Source: Jiangella alkaliphila (GTDB taxonomy: Bacteria > Actinomycetota > Actinomycetes > Jiangellales > Jiangellaceae). From it: a stretch of DNA of 64,000 nt. The stretch covers positions 4,062,001-4,126,000 of the forward strand of contig NZ_LT629791.1 of the NCBI RefSeq assembly GCF_900105925.1, written 5' to 3'. The notes beneath the pieces are model-generated. The model saw only the letters and a list, made by a program, of their open reading frames with translations. It did not search any database and had not been told where the DNA came from. Shown piece by piece: positions 22,811 through 33,163 of the stretch. Positions within the stretch are counted from its first letter, which is position 1. The number at the start of each line of letters is the position of its first letter. The position numbers were made by a program, and so were the translations under genes.

Positions 22811-23719
22811 TTATGCTGCGAGCTGGCCATTCAGGTGTTCGTTGCGGACTTCGTGCGGGGTCCGGTAGCCGAGCCCTGAATGGATTCGTCTGCGATTGTA
22901 GAAGAGTTCGATGTAGTTCGCAACATCCTCGCGGGCTTTCTTCCGTGTCGGGTACACGGTGCGGTAGACGCGCTCGACCTTCAACATGGAATTGAACGAT
23001 TCGGCCAGAGCGTTGTCGTAGCAAATGCCGGTCCTGCCGAGCGAAGCGCGCATCCCGAGCTGCTTGATCTTCGCTGAGAAGTCAGTCGATGTGTACTGCG
23101 TCCCGCGATCTGAGTGAAGGATGCAGCGGTCGGCGAGATCGTGATTCCTGGCGGCCATGTCGAGCGCGTCGGTGACGAGTTCGGTGCGCATGTGGTCGGC
23201 GAGTGCGTACCCGATGACTTCTTTGTTGAAGCAGTCGATCACGGTCGCCAGGTACAGCCATCCCTCCCAGGTGTGGATGTAGGTGATGTCGCCGACCAGC
23301 TTCGTTCCCGGCGCGTCGGCGGTGAAGTCGCGGCGCACCAGGTCTGGGGTGGCCGGCCGGTCGTCGCCCTGGATAGTGGTGATCTTGTACGGGCGCGGCT
23401 GGCACGGCACCAGGCCCAGCTCACGCATCAGGTCACGGACCAGCTCGGGCCCGGCCTGCTCGCCGCCGCGGAGCAGCTCGGCGTGGATGCGCCGGTACCC
23501 GTAGGTGCGGTCGTTGTGGTCGAACAACGCCTCGATCTTGAGCTTCAACTCCTCACGCCGCCGCGTGGTCGCCGACGGTGGCCGGTCCCGCCAGTCGTAG
23601 TAGCCGGACCTGGACACACCCAGCCAGGTGAACATCTGCTTGAGAGACGGAGCGTCGTTGACATTGTCGGCGCTATTGTGCGCGTACTCGGCGGCGATGA
23701 ACTCGTACTTCTCGCTCAC
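22811..23719 (-). CDS. IS3 family transposase OrfB (integrase catalytic core)
   Basis: 302 aa from a GTG overlapping the orfA stop (GTGA). The HTH_21-like segment SLKQMFTWLGVSRSGYYDW leads to the rve DDE core: GDITYIHTWEGWLYL (Asp), CILHSDRGTQYTS (Asp) and DNALAESFNSMLKVE (Glu), with a C-terminal RRRIHSGLGYRTPHE. It is normally produced as an OrfAB fusion by -1 frameshifting at the A6G run in the end of orfA; the frames are arranged for this. Intact. Confidence 0.93.
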   Translation of the reverse strand: MSEKYEFIAAEYAHNSADNVNDAPSLKQMFTWLGVSRSGYYDWRDRPPSATTRRREELKLKIEALFDHNDRTYGYRRIHAELLRGGEQAGPELVRDLMRELGLVPCQPRPYKITTIQGDDRPATPDLVRRDFTADAPGTKLVGDITYIHTWEGWLYLATVIDCFNKEVIGYALADHMRTELVTDALDMAARNHDLADRCILHSDRGTQYTSTDFSAKIKQLGMRASLGRTGICYDNALAESFNSMLKVERVYRTVYPTRKKAREDVANYIELFYNRRRIHSGLGYRTPHEVRNEHLNGQLAA

Positions 23720-24012
23720 CGCTGCTCCTTCGCGAAGTACGCGGCAGCTTTTTTCAGGAACGCGAGCTCCATCTCCTGGTCTCGCGTCCGCCGTCGCAGT
23801 TCGGCCAACTCCGCACGTTCGGACAACCCCAGCGGCGGCTCGTCGCCGACGTGGTCCTCTCGGTACTTCTTCACCCAATTGCCGAGAGTGGTCTCACCCA
23901 CGCCGATCTCACGCGCCACATCGGCAATACGACGGTCATTCTCGACCACCAGTCGAGCAGCCTCTTCGCGGAACTCAGGCGTGAATGTTGCCTTCTTCCT
24001 CGCCACGAACAC
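23716..24012 (-). CDS. IS3 family transposase OrfA (HTH)
   Basis: 98 aa. The HTH_Tnp_1 domain is ARKKATFTPEFREEAARLVV...IADVAREIGVGETTLGNWVKK. A leucine-zipper-like coiled coil (LSERAELAELRRRTRDQEME) ends in LAFLKKAAAYF. It binds the IS ends and multimerises. A -1 frameshift at the AAAAAAG within FLKK fuses it to OrfB. Confidence 0.92.
   Translation of the reverse strand: MFVARKKATFTPEFREEAARLVVENDRRIADVAREIGVGETTLGNWVKKYREDHVGDEPPLGLSERAELAELRRRTRDQEMELAFLKKAAAYFAKEQR
23748..23754 (-). other. programmed -1 frameshift site AAAAAAG
   Basis: On the minus strand the orfA frame reads CTG AAA AAA GCT. A one-base backward slip on the A-run continues as AGC in the orfB frame. The orfB frame is open upstream of its GTG, so a fused OrfAB of about 385 residues can be made, as in other IS3 elements. 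Confidence 0.65.
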
Positions 24013-24071
24013 TTCTCCTTTCCGGATCGGACCTTATGAGGTCCGCAGTCCGGAAAGTGGGAGGCACGCCA

Positions 24072-24165
24072 CGCCTCTGCTGTTCATTGTTCGCGGTGGT
24101 TGGGGGCTTGGACTTGACCCGCACCCTCGCGGTCTAAGTACTGGCAGCTATCAGGGGGACGGGGG
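24072..24165 (-). repeat. right arm of structured CTTAG-hairpin repeat, copy R3
   Basis: Continuation of R3 after the IS3 element. The stem CTTGACCCGCACCCTCGCGG then CTAAG (24134-24138) pairs with CTTAG-CCGCGAGGGTGCG at 22737-22755. An outer arm TGGCAGCTATCAGGGGGACG follows. The stem sequence differs from copy R1 but both arms changed together. Confidence 0.75.
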
Positions 24166-24185
24166 AGGTGTGGCGACGGGTCGGG

Positions 24186-26188
<2,003 letters not shown>

Positions 26189-26196
26189 CGCCGGTG

Positions 26197-26218
26197 CCGT
26201 CCTTCACGAGCAGGACGG
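26197..26218. terminator. hairpin between convergent argG and hydrolase
   Basis: CCGTCCT, an 8-base loop, then AGGACGG: a 7-bp stem in the 30-bp gap between converging genes. Probably a shared terminator. Confidence 0.5.
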
Positions 26219-27019
26219 TCAGCGGGACAGGAAGGCCCGGACCGACTCGGCGACGGCGTCGGGAGCCAGCCAGAACGCGCCGTGGTCCTGACCGGGCAGT
26301 GTCTCGACGATGACGGCGGGCAGGATCTCGGCCAGCGCGTGGGCGCCGTCGAGGAAGAACTGCTCGCTGTTCTCGCCGACCAGCACTAGGATCGGCGCGT
26401 CGACGGACCAGCGGTCGCGGGGGAGCGGCCGGCCGGACAGCAGGCCCTCGACGATGCGGCCGTCGTAGGCGTAGGTGTGCGCGAGCGTGGCCATCTCGTC
26501 CCACGACGGGTCCTGCTTCATGCCGGCGATCCACTCGGCCGGCACCAGCAGCACGTCGCTCATGAAGTACTCGACCGCCTCGCTGCGCTTCCCGGCGGCG
26601 ACCAGCGCCTCCTGGTGCGCGACGTAGCCGGCCGGCGCCGGCGGCCGGGCGTCGTCGATGATGAACGGCGGCTCGTACAGGCCCAGTCCGGTGACCTTCG
26701 GGCCGAGCGCGGTGGCGGCGTCGAGCGCGAGGATGCCCCCGGCCGAGCCGCTGACCAGCGCCGCCCGGCCGCCGACGGTGTCGATGAGCGCCTCGATGTC
26801 GTCGATCTCGCGGGCCGGGTCGTACGGCTGCGGGTCGCCGCTGCCGCCGCGGCCGCGCCGGTCGTAGTTGACGACGGTGAAGTGCTTCGCCAGGGCGGCC
26901 GCCATGCCGGCGACGCCGGTGTGGTCCTCGGCGACCGTGCTGATGACGATGACGGCGGGGCCGGAGCCGGCCGTCTCGTACGCGATGGTGGTGCCGTCCT
27001 TCGAGGTCAGAGTCTGCAT
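26219..27019 (-). CDS. alpha/beta hydrolase
   Basis: 266 aa from ATG 27019. It begins TLTSKDGTTIAYETAGSGPA, typical of small actinobacterial hydrolases. The nucleophile elbow is ALVSGSAGGILAL (Ser at about 98), then VVNYDRRGRGGSGDPQPYDP and a catalytic His in LPGQDHGAFWLAPD. Paralogous in type to the hydrolase at 55334-56137. Third gene behind an ArsR repressor and an SRPBCC protein, a set common in actinobacteria. Substrate unknown. Confidence 0.87.
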   Translation of the reverse strand: MQTLTSKDGTTIAYETAGSGPAVIVISTVAEDHTGVAGMAAALAKHFTVVNYDRRGRGGSGDPQPYDPAREIDDIEALIDTVGGRAALVSGSAGGILALDAATALGPKVTGLGLYEPPFIIDDARPPAPAGYVAHQEALVAAGKRSEAVEYFMSDVLLVPAEWIAGMKQDPSWDEMATLAHTYAYDGRIVEGLLSGRPLPRDRWSVDAPILVLVGENSEQFFLDGAHALAEILPAVIVETLPGQDHGAFWLAPDAVAESVRAFLSR

Positions 27020-27030
27020 GGTTGGTCCTT

Positions 27031-27501
27031 TCAGAGGTGATTGTCGAGGCGGGTCAGCGCCTCCTGGTAGCCCTCGGCCATCCCGGCCGCGACCGCCTGC
27101 CGCAGCGCGTCGGCGTCGGGGAAGACGGCGGCGATGCTGACTCGGGTGCCGTCGCCGTCCGGGGTGAAGGTGACGTCGGTGACGACGCCGTCGTCGCCGT
27201 CCGCGTCCAGGAACTGGTCGAGGTAGACGAGGCGCTCGCGCGGCACCACGTCGCGGTAGGTGACGACGGCGTGGACCGGGTCGGCCGAGCCGTCGTCGGG
27301 GGCCAGCGAGAACCGCCACTGCCCGCCCGGGCGGACGTCCATGTGCTCGACGGTGGTGGTCCAGCCGTGCGGCCCCCACCAGCGGGCGACGGCGTCGGGC
27401 TCGGTCCACGCGGCCCACACCCGGCCGACCGCCGCGCGGTAGCGCCGGGCGATGGTGAGCGTGTTGGTCTGCTCGTCGATGACGATGCCGTCGCTGGTCA
27501 C
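27031..27501 (-). CDS. SRPBCC/AHSA1-like protein
   Basis: 156 aa from a GTG overlapping the ArsR stop (GTGA). The AHSA1/START fold is seen in LTIARRYRAAVGRVWAAWTE, VARWWGPHGWTTTVEHMDV, GGQWRFSLAPDDG and VTDVTFTPDGDGTRVSIAA. A final helix GMAEGYQEALTRLDNHL matches the usual end of these hydrophobic-ligand-binding proteins. Members co-operonic with ArsR are frequent in actinobacteria but of unproven function. Followed 11 bp later by the hydrolase. Confidence 0.9.
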   Translation of the reverse strand: MTSDGIVIDEQTNTLTIARRYRAAVGRVWAAWTEPDAVARWWGPHGWTTTVEHMDVRPGGQWRFSLAPDDGSADPVHAVVTYRDVVPRERLVYLDQFLDADGDDGVVTDVTFTPDGDGTRVSIAAVFPDADALRQAVAAGMAEGYQEALTRLDNHL

Positions 27502-27842
27502 GAGCGGTCTCCGTTCGGGTCGGTGGCGGGGTCGGTGTCGTCGAGGAAGTCGCCGAGACGGTCCAGCCGCCCGGTCCACAGGACGGCGAAGCTCTGCGCC
27601 CACGCGCCGATGTCGCGCAGCGGCTCCGGGCGCAGCCGGTAGATGCGCTGCTGCGCCCGCCGGGTTGCGTCGACGACACCGGCGTCGGCCAGCAGCCGCA
27701 GGTGCCGCGACACGTGCGGCTGGGCCAGCCCGAGCGCGTCGACGATGGCGCCGACGCTGAGCGGGCCCGAGCGCAGCAGCTCGACGATGCGGAACCGGTT
27801 CGGTTCCGCGATCACGCTCAGCCGGTGCTGCAGCTCGTCCAT
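27498..27842 (-). CDS. ArsR-family HTH repressor
   Basis: About 114 aa from ATG 27842; ATG 27857 would add MYVRG. The winged helix reads LSVIAEPNRFRIVELLRSGP, VGAIVDALGLAQPHVSRHLRLL and VVDATRRAQQRIYRL. It lacks metal-binding Cys, as usual for ArsR proteins paired with AHSA1 proteins. The upstream 55 bp are unusually AT-rich and contain two TATGTTC words (complement GAACATA at 27849 and 27862), a possible operator. Divergent from the broken epoxide hydrolase, 58 bp away. Confidence 0.88.
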   Translation of the reverse strand: MDELQHRLSVIAEPNRFRIVELLRSGPLSVGAIVDALGLAQPHVSRHLRLLADAGVVDATRRAQQRIYRLRPEPLRDIGAWAQSFAVLWTGRLDRLGDFLDDTDPATDPNGDRS

Positions 27843-27900
27843 ACCTCGAACATACACAAGAACATATATACATGCAAGCAGATAAAGCTAGCCTGGCGCG

Positions 27901-29017
27901 ATGGAGGTCGAGACGGTGACGATCGCGGTGGGACGGGACGTGCTCGACGAGCTGGGGCGGCGGCTGCGGGGGACCCGGTGGCCGCGGCACGACTCCGCCG
28001 ACGACGCGCTCGGCCCGCCGTCCGCCGAGCTGCGCGAGCTGTGCGAATGGTGGGCGGACGGGTTCGTCTGGCCGGCCGTGGAGCGGCGCCTGAACCGGGC
28101 CCGGCAGCTCCTCGTCCACACGAGCCGTGGTGCCGTCCACGTCGCGGTGCACGACGGAGACGAGCGGCCGCCGCTGCTCCTGTTGCACGGCTGGCCGAGC
28201 AGCTTCCTGGAGTTCGAGCGGCTGGTTCCCCCTGCTCGCGCCGCGCACCGTCGTGGTCGCCTCTTTGCCCGGCTACGGGTGGTCCGAGCGCCCGGCCGGA
28301 CAGTGGACCACCCGCGACACCGCCGGGCTGCTGGCCGAGGCGATGACGGTGCTCGGCTACGGCCGGTTCGTCGCGCACGGGACGGACTTCGGCTCCGCCG
28401 CCGCGACCTGGCTGGCGCTGGACCGGCCCGAGCTGGTCGCCGGGCTGCACCTGTCCAACCTCGACCTCGGCCCGACCCTGGCCGACGGCGACCGGCCGAC
28501 CGACGAGGAGCGCGACTACCTCGACCGGTTCGACGCCTGGTGGCGCGGCGAGAACGGCTACAAGGAGATCCAGTCGACCCGGCCCGGCGCGCTGGCCCCG
28601 GCGCTGCTCGACTCGCCGGCCGGGCTGGCCGCGTGGGTGCTCGACAAGTGGTCGACCTGGACCGATCCGGCCCTGGGCCCGACGGTCGCGGCGCGGGCCG
28701 GCCGCGACGCGCTGCCCGAGCTGCTGACCTGGTGGTGGGCAACCGGAACCGTCGAGACGTCGGTGCTCGACTACGCCGACAACCGCGCGGCCGACACGAC
28801 GATGCTGCCGCTCGGCGCCCGGGTCGAGGTGCCGACGGCGGTCGCCCGGTTCGGCCGCGAGCGCGGGTTCCGCGAGGACCCGCCGCGGTCCTGGGTGGAG
28901 CGGATGTACCGCCTCGACCGCTGGACCGACCAGCCGCGCGGCGGCCACTTCGCCGCCCTCGAGGCGCCCGACCTCCTTGCCGCCGACCTGCTCACCTTCG
29001 CCGCCACCCTCACCTGA
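27901..29017 (+). pseudogene. epoxide hydrolase, frameshifted
   Basis: Full-length coding for an EHN-type epoxide hydrolase is present but split. The N-terminal part (residues 1-108, with LRGTRWPR, WWADGFVW and LLLLHGWPSSFLEFERLV) is in one frame. The rest (PLLAPRTVVVASLPGYGWSE, AHGTDFGSAAATW with the nucleophile Asp, and GGHFAALEAPDLL with the His) is in another. The break is at a run of five C at about 28227-28232; removing one C restores LVPLLAPRTVV. Either a recent inactivating insertion or a sequencing error. All catalytic motifs are intact. Confidence 0.75.
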
Positions 29018-29205
29018 GCCCGCGGCGCCGGCACCAAGGGGCGCGGGCGGCATGGACGCGGAGGGGCGGAGGGGCGGCGGATGCGGAGCCGGCGTCAAGA
29101 GCGCACGCGGCATGCTTCACCGCCGCGAAGCGGAGCCGGCGCAGCACCACCGCCCCTCTGCGCCGGACCGGCGGCCCTGTCGGTGCCGGATGAGAGGGTG
29201 CCGGA

Positions 29206-29682
29206 ATGACCGCGACCCACCGCGTCCCGTGGCCGCTGCACCGCCGCCGGCTCGAACGCGCCACCGACTACTGGCTGTCCACCACGCGTCCCGACGGCCG
29301 CCCGCACATCGTGCCGCTATGGGGCGTCTGGCAGGACGGACGGCTCTACTTCAGCACCGACCCCGACTCGGTGAAGGGCCGCAACCTGACCGCCGAGCCG
29401 CGAGCGTCCGTCCACCTCGACGGCGGGCAGGACGTGCTGATGATCGAGGGGACGACGGCCAGGGTGGACGACGACGCCGTGCGCACGCGGGTCGACGACG
29501 CCATGGCGGAGAAGTACGTCACGCCCGACGGCGCCGCCTACCGGCTGGCCATGGACCCGCCGAACCGGCTCTGGGAGCTGCGCCCGGAACGCGCGCTGGC
29601 CTGGTGGGAGGCGCTGACCGGGCCGACGTTCACCCGCTGGGTGTGGACCGGCGGCCCCGACCCCGAGCCGGCGCCCGGCTGA
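29206..29682 (+). CDS. pyridoxamine 5'-phosphate oxidase-fold protein
   Basis: 158 aa. The split-barrel flavin-binding fold is indicated by YWLSTTRPDGRPHIVPLWGVW, GRLYFSTDPDSVKGRNL, ASVHLDGGQDVLMIEG and a C-terminal FTRWVW. Such proteins bind FMN, F420 or heme; the ligand is uncertain. The 188-bp gap before it holds only GC-rich inverted segments (GGGGCGG...CCGCCCC) and no gene. Its last 53 bp overlap the convergent LysR gene. Confidence 0.85.
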   Translation: MTATHRVPWPLHRRRLERATDYWLSTTRPDGRPHIVPLWGVWQDGRLYFSTDPDSVKGRNLTAEPRASVHLDGGQDVLMIEGTTARVDDDAVRTRVDDAMAEKYVTPDGAAYRLAMDPPNRLWELRPERALAWWEALTGPTFTRWVWTGGPDPEPAPG

Positions 29683-30595
29683 TCAGCGCGCTGCCCGCCG
29701 CCAGCGCCTCGGCCGTAGCGGCGATCGTCCGCTGCATCGCCGCGGCCGCCCGGGTCGGGGTGACGTCGGAGCGGTGCGCCAGGCTGACCGTGCGGGTCAG
29801 CGTCGGCGTCGTCAGACGCACCGAGCGCAGGCCCGGTCGGTCGAGCAGCACCATCGCCGGCACGACCGCGACACCGAGCCCGCGCTCGACGAACCGCAGC
29901 GCCGCGTCCATCTCCGCCCCTTCGAGCACGACCGACGGGGTCAGCCCGGCGGCGCGGAACGCCGCGTCGGTCGTGGCGCGCAGGTCGTAGCTCTCCGGGA
30001 AGACGATCTGCGGGAGCCCGGCCAGCCGGTCCAGGCCGATGGACGGCGTCGACGCGACCGGCGGCCGCGCGGCCGAGGAGATGACCACCAGCTCCTCGGT
30101 CAGCAGCGGCGTGCGGGTGAGGCTCGCCCCGGTGCGCGGCCGCCCGTCCGACGCGGTGATGAGCGCGAGGTCGAGCGCCCCGCCGGCCAGCTCGTCGATC
30201 AGGCTGCGCGAGCCGCCCTCGGTGAGGTGCAGCTCGATGCCCGGGTGGGCGCCGTGGAAGGTACTGACCGCCTCGGCGACCAGGCTGACGCACAGGGTCG
30301 GCGTCGCGCCCAGCCGCACGCGTCCGCGTCGCAGCCCGGCCAGCTCGGCCATCTCGCGGCGGACGGAGTCGGCGTCGGCGAGCATGCGGCGGGCCAGCGG
30401 CAAGAGCGTCTCGCCGGCCGCGGTGAGCGAGATGTGCCCGCGCGCGCGATGGAACAGCTCGGCCCCGAGCTCGCTCTCCAGCGACGAGATCTGCCGGCTG
30501 AGCGAGGGCTGGGCCAGGTGCAGGTGCTCCGCGGCCCGGGTGAAGTGGCCGAGCCTGGCGACCTCGGCGAAGCCGCGCAGCTGCTCCAGGTTCAT
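29630..30595 (-). CDS. LysR-family transcriptional regulator
   Basis: 321 aa. The N-terminal HTH is MNLEQLRGFAEVARLGHFTR, AAEHLHLAQPSLSRQISSLE. The inducer-binding domain is at about 90-300 (VRLGATPTLCVSLVAEAV, ALITASDGRP, VVLEGAEMDAALRFVERGLG). Divergent from the flavoprotein gene with 78 bp between, the classic LysR arrangement. It probably activates that gene in response to its substrate. The C-terminus overlaps the converging PNPOx gene. Confidence 0.92.
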   Translation of the reverse strand: MNLEQLRGFAEVARLGHFTRAAEHLHLAQPSLSRQISSLESELGAELFHRARGHISLTAAGETLLPLARRMLADADSVRREMAELAGLRRGRVRLGATPTLCVSLVAEAVSTFHGAHPGIELHLTEGGSRSLIDELAGGALDLALITASDGRPRTGASLTRTPLLTEELVVISSAARPPVASTPSIGLDRLAGLPQIVFPESYDLRATTDAAFRAAGLTPSVVLEGAEMDAALRFVERGLGVAVVPAMVLLDRPGLRSVRLTTPTLTRTVSLAHRSDVTPTRAAAAMQRTIAATAEALAAGSALISRAPARGRGRRSTPSG

Positions 30596-30673
30596 ACGTC
30601 ATAGCGTAGGCGCATCGAAACGAGTCGAACAATGCATTGGCCACATCGACGGCGCGCGCCTAGCGTGGAAGCC

Positions 30674-32410
30674 ATGAGCGCAGGCATCCCCGAACGACAG
30701 CTGTCCACCACGGTGCTCGTGATCGGGACGGGAGGGTCCGGGCTGCGGGCGGCCATCGAGGTCGCCGAGCAGGGCGTCGACGTGCTCGCCGTCGGCAAGC
30801 GGCCCCGCGACGACGCCCACACCGCGCTCGCGGCGGGCGGTATCAACGCGGCGCTCGGCACGATGGACGCCGACGACAGCTGGCAGCAGCATGCGGCCGA
30901 CACCATCAAGGAGAGCTACTTCCTCGCCAACCCGCACACGGTCGAGATCGTCACGCAGGGCGCCGAGCGCGGCATCCGCGACCTCGAGCGTTACGGCATG
31001 GAGTTCGCCCGCGAGGTCGACGGCCGCATCTCCCAGCGCTTCTTCGGGGCGCACAAGTACCGGCGCACCGCGTTCACCGGCGACTACACCGGGCTGGAGA
31101 TCCAGCGCACGCTGGTGCGCCGGGCCGAGCAGCTCGACGTCCCGATCCTCGACAGCGTTTACGTCACCCGCCTGCTCGTGCGCGACAACGTCGTCTTCGG
31201 CGCCTACGGCTTCGACCTGCACGACGGCACCCGGTATCTGATCCACGCCGACGCGGTGATCCTCGCCGCCGGCGGCCACAACCGCATCTGGCGCCGGACG
31301 TCCTCGCGCCGCGACGAGAACACCGGCGACTCGTTCCGGCTGGCGGTCGAGGCGGGTGCGCGGCTGCGCGATCCCGAGCTGGTCCAGTTCCACCCGTCCG
31401 GCATCATCGAGCCCGAGAACGCGGCGGGGACGCTGATCTCCGAGGCCGCGCGCGGCGAGGGCGGCATCCTCCGCAACGCCCTCGGCGAGCGGTTCATGCA
31501 GAAGTACGACCCCGAGCGCCTGGAGCTGTCCACCCGCGACCGCGTCGCGCTGGCCGCGTACACCGAGATCAAGCAGGGGCGCGGCACCGATAACGGCGGC
31601 GTCTGGCTGGACGTCTCGCACCTGCCGCGTGAGACGATCATGACCCGGCTGCCGCGGGTCTACCAGACGATGCTCGAGGTCCAGATGCTCGACATCACCA
31701 CCGACCCGATCGAGGTGGCGCCCACGGCGCACTACTCGATGGGCGGCGTGTGGGTGCGGCCGGAGGACCACCGGACCGACGTCGAGGGGCTCTACGCCAT
31801 CGGTGAGGCGTCCAGCGGGCTGCACGGCGCCAACCGCCTCGGCGGCAACTCCTTGATCGAACTGCTCGTCTTCGGCCGCATCGTGGGCCGGGCCGCCATC
31901 GCGCACTCGTCCGGGCTCGACGCCCAGCGCCGCTCGCGTGACGCGGTCGCCGAGGCGCGGGACGAGATCGACGGCCTCCTCGCGGCGGACGGGCCCGAGA
32001 ACGTCCGCACCCTGCAGCGGGCGATCCGCGACACCATGACCGAGCACGCCGGCGTCGTCCGTGACGAGACCGGGCTCGAGACGGGGCTGGCCGAGCTGGA
32101 GAAGATCGAGGCGCGCATGGGCGACGTCGGCGTCCATCCCGACATCGCCGGCTTCCAGGACCTCGCGCACGCGTTCGACCTCAAGGCGTCCGCGCTGGCC
32201 GCCCGGGCGACGCTCGAGGCCGCGCTCGAGCGCCGCGAGTCGCGCGGCTGCCACAACCGCAGCGACTTCCCCGAGCTCGACCCGGAGTTCCGGGTCAACC
32301 TCGTGTGGTCGCCCACGGCCGGGGTCGTCCGCGAGGACATCCCGCCGGTGCCTGACGAGATCGCCGCCCTCATCGAGGACGTCTCCACCGAGGGGAAGCT
32401 GGTGGAGTAG
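30674..32410 (+). CDS. FAD-dependent flavoprotein of the fumarate reductase/L-aspartate oxidase type
   Basis: 578 aa from ATG 30674. The N-terminal FAD site is TTVLVIGTGGSGLRAAIEVA, then THTALAAGGINAALGT-like and SRRDENTGDS. The capping-domain active site shows QFHPSGI, EAARGEGG and APTAHYSMGG. The C-terminus has HGANRLGGNSLIELLVFG and an Arg-rich helical domain. This is the succinate dehydrogenase/fumarate reductase/NadB flavoprotein fold. No iron-sulphur or membrane subunit lies nearby, so a soluble L-aspartate oxidase-like or 4-electron role is possible. Likely regulated by the divergent LysR protein. Confidence 0.87.
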   Translation: MSAGIPERQLSTTVLVIGTGGSGLRAAIEVAEQGVDVLAVGKRPRDDAHTALAAGGINAALGTMDADDSWQQHAADTIKESYFLANPHTVEIVTQGAERGIRDLERYGMEFAREVDGRISQRFFGAHKYRRTAFTGDYTGLEIQRTLVRRAEQLDVPILDSVYVTRLLVRDNVVFGAYGFDLHDGTRYLIHADAVILAAGGHNRIWRRTSSRRDENTGDSFRLAVEAGARLRDPELVQFHPSGIIEPENAAGTLISEAARGEGGILRNALGERFMQKYDPERLELSTRDRVALAAYTEIKQGRGTDNGGVWLDVSHLPRETIMTRLPRVYQTMLEVQMLDITTDPIEVAPTAHYSMGGVWVRPEDHRTDVEGLYAIGEASSGLHGANRLGGNSLIELLVFGRIVGRAAIAHSSGLDAQRRSRDAVAEARDEIDGLLAADGPENVRTLQRAIRDTMTEHAGVVRDETGLETGLAELEKIEARMGDVGVHPDIAGFQDLAHAFDLKASALAARATLEAALERRESRGCHNRSDFPELDPEFRVNLVWSPTAGVVREDIPPVPDEIAALIEDVSTEGKLVE

Positions 32411-33163
32411 TCAGGGCAGCGCCAGCAGCACCCGCTCGTCGAGGTCCTGCCAGACGATCGCGGACTCGGCGAACCCGGCCGCGTCCAGCGCCGCCTGGTG
32501 GAAGGCCAGCGACGCCGACGTGTGCCCGCGGCTGCCCTCGGGCCACAGCCCGGCCCGCTCGGCGTGCTCGGCGGCCAGCCCGGGGTCCGCCCGCAGCGCG
32601 TCCCACCAGGCCGCCCAGTCCTCGGCGCCGACACCGACGGCGTCGTCGCGGCGGCGCTGGTCGACCCGCTCGGCGGCGGCACGGATGCGCGGCGCGTGCC
32701 GGGGGAACGGCAGGTGGTCGCCGTTGAGGAACGGGCCGCGCGACGCCGCGAGCAGGCCGTGCAACGTCCGGTACAACGGCGCCAGCTCCTCCGGCCGCAG
32801 CCAGTGCAGGGCGGTCGTCGAGATCACCGCGTCGACGCCGCCGACGCCGAGCGCGGCCGGCCAGGACGGGTCGCGCAGGTCCGCCTTGATCCACGTCAGC
32901 CGCCCGCCGGCGTCGCCGTACGCGTCGCGCCCGATCCGCTGCAGGACCGGGTCGACGTCGACGGCGAGGCAGCGGGCGCCGGGCAGCCGGTCCAGCACCC
33001 GGACCGCCGTCGAGCCCGGGCCGGCGGCCAGGTCGAGGACGACCGGCTCCGACGGCGCCAGCTCCTCCAGGAACGCGAGCATGACGTCGTAGCGCCGCTC
33101 GCGGTCGCGGATGTAGACCTCCTGCTGCCGGTCCCAGCGGGCCAGCCAGCCGTCCGTCGTCAT
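32411..33163 (-). CDS. class I SAM-dependent methyltransferase
   Basis: 250 aa from ATG 33163, overlapping the preceding methyltransferase stop (ATGA). The SAM motif is VVLDLAAGPGSTAVRVLDRL, with the acidic ribose contact in CLAVDVDP, then ADLRDPSW and VDAVISTTALHWL. The methyl acceptor is unknown. Last gene of the five-gene importer/methyltransferase operon that starts at 36829. It ends directly at the convergent flavoprotein stop, with no gap. Confidence 0.87.
   Translation of the reverse strand: MTTDGWLARWDRQQEVYIRDRERRYDVMLAFLEELAPSEPVVLDLAAGPGSTAVRVLDRLPGARCLAVDVDPVLQRIGRDAYGDAGGRLTWIKADLRDPSWPAALGVGGVDAVISTTALHWLRPEELAPLYRTLHGLLAASRGPFLNGDHLPFPRHAPRIRAAAERVDQRRRDDAVGVGAEDWAAWWDALRADPGLAAEHAERAGLWPEGSRGHTSASLAFHQAALDAAGFAESAIVWQDLDERVLLALP

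Larger units (their letters stand above)
22769..24071 (-). mobile_element. IS3 family insertion sequence (1303 bp)
   Basis: Imperfect terminal repeats of about 27 bp begin TGG and share CTTTCCGGAC (TGGGCTGCC... at 22769; complement ...GGCACGCCA ending 24071). A 3-bp CGC duplication lies at 22766-22768 and 24072-24074. Removing the element plus one CGC restores the loop of repeat copy R3, matching the loop of copy R2. It carries overlapping orfA and orfB on the minus strand. Confidence 0.85.

Noticed and set aside
29018-29205. Small gene or RNA in the 188-bp gap before the PNPOx-like gene
   Set aside because: Only GC-rich imperfect inverted segments are present; no coding bias, start with ribosome site, or stable conserved fold could be supported.
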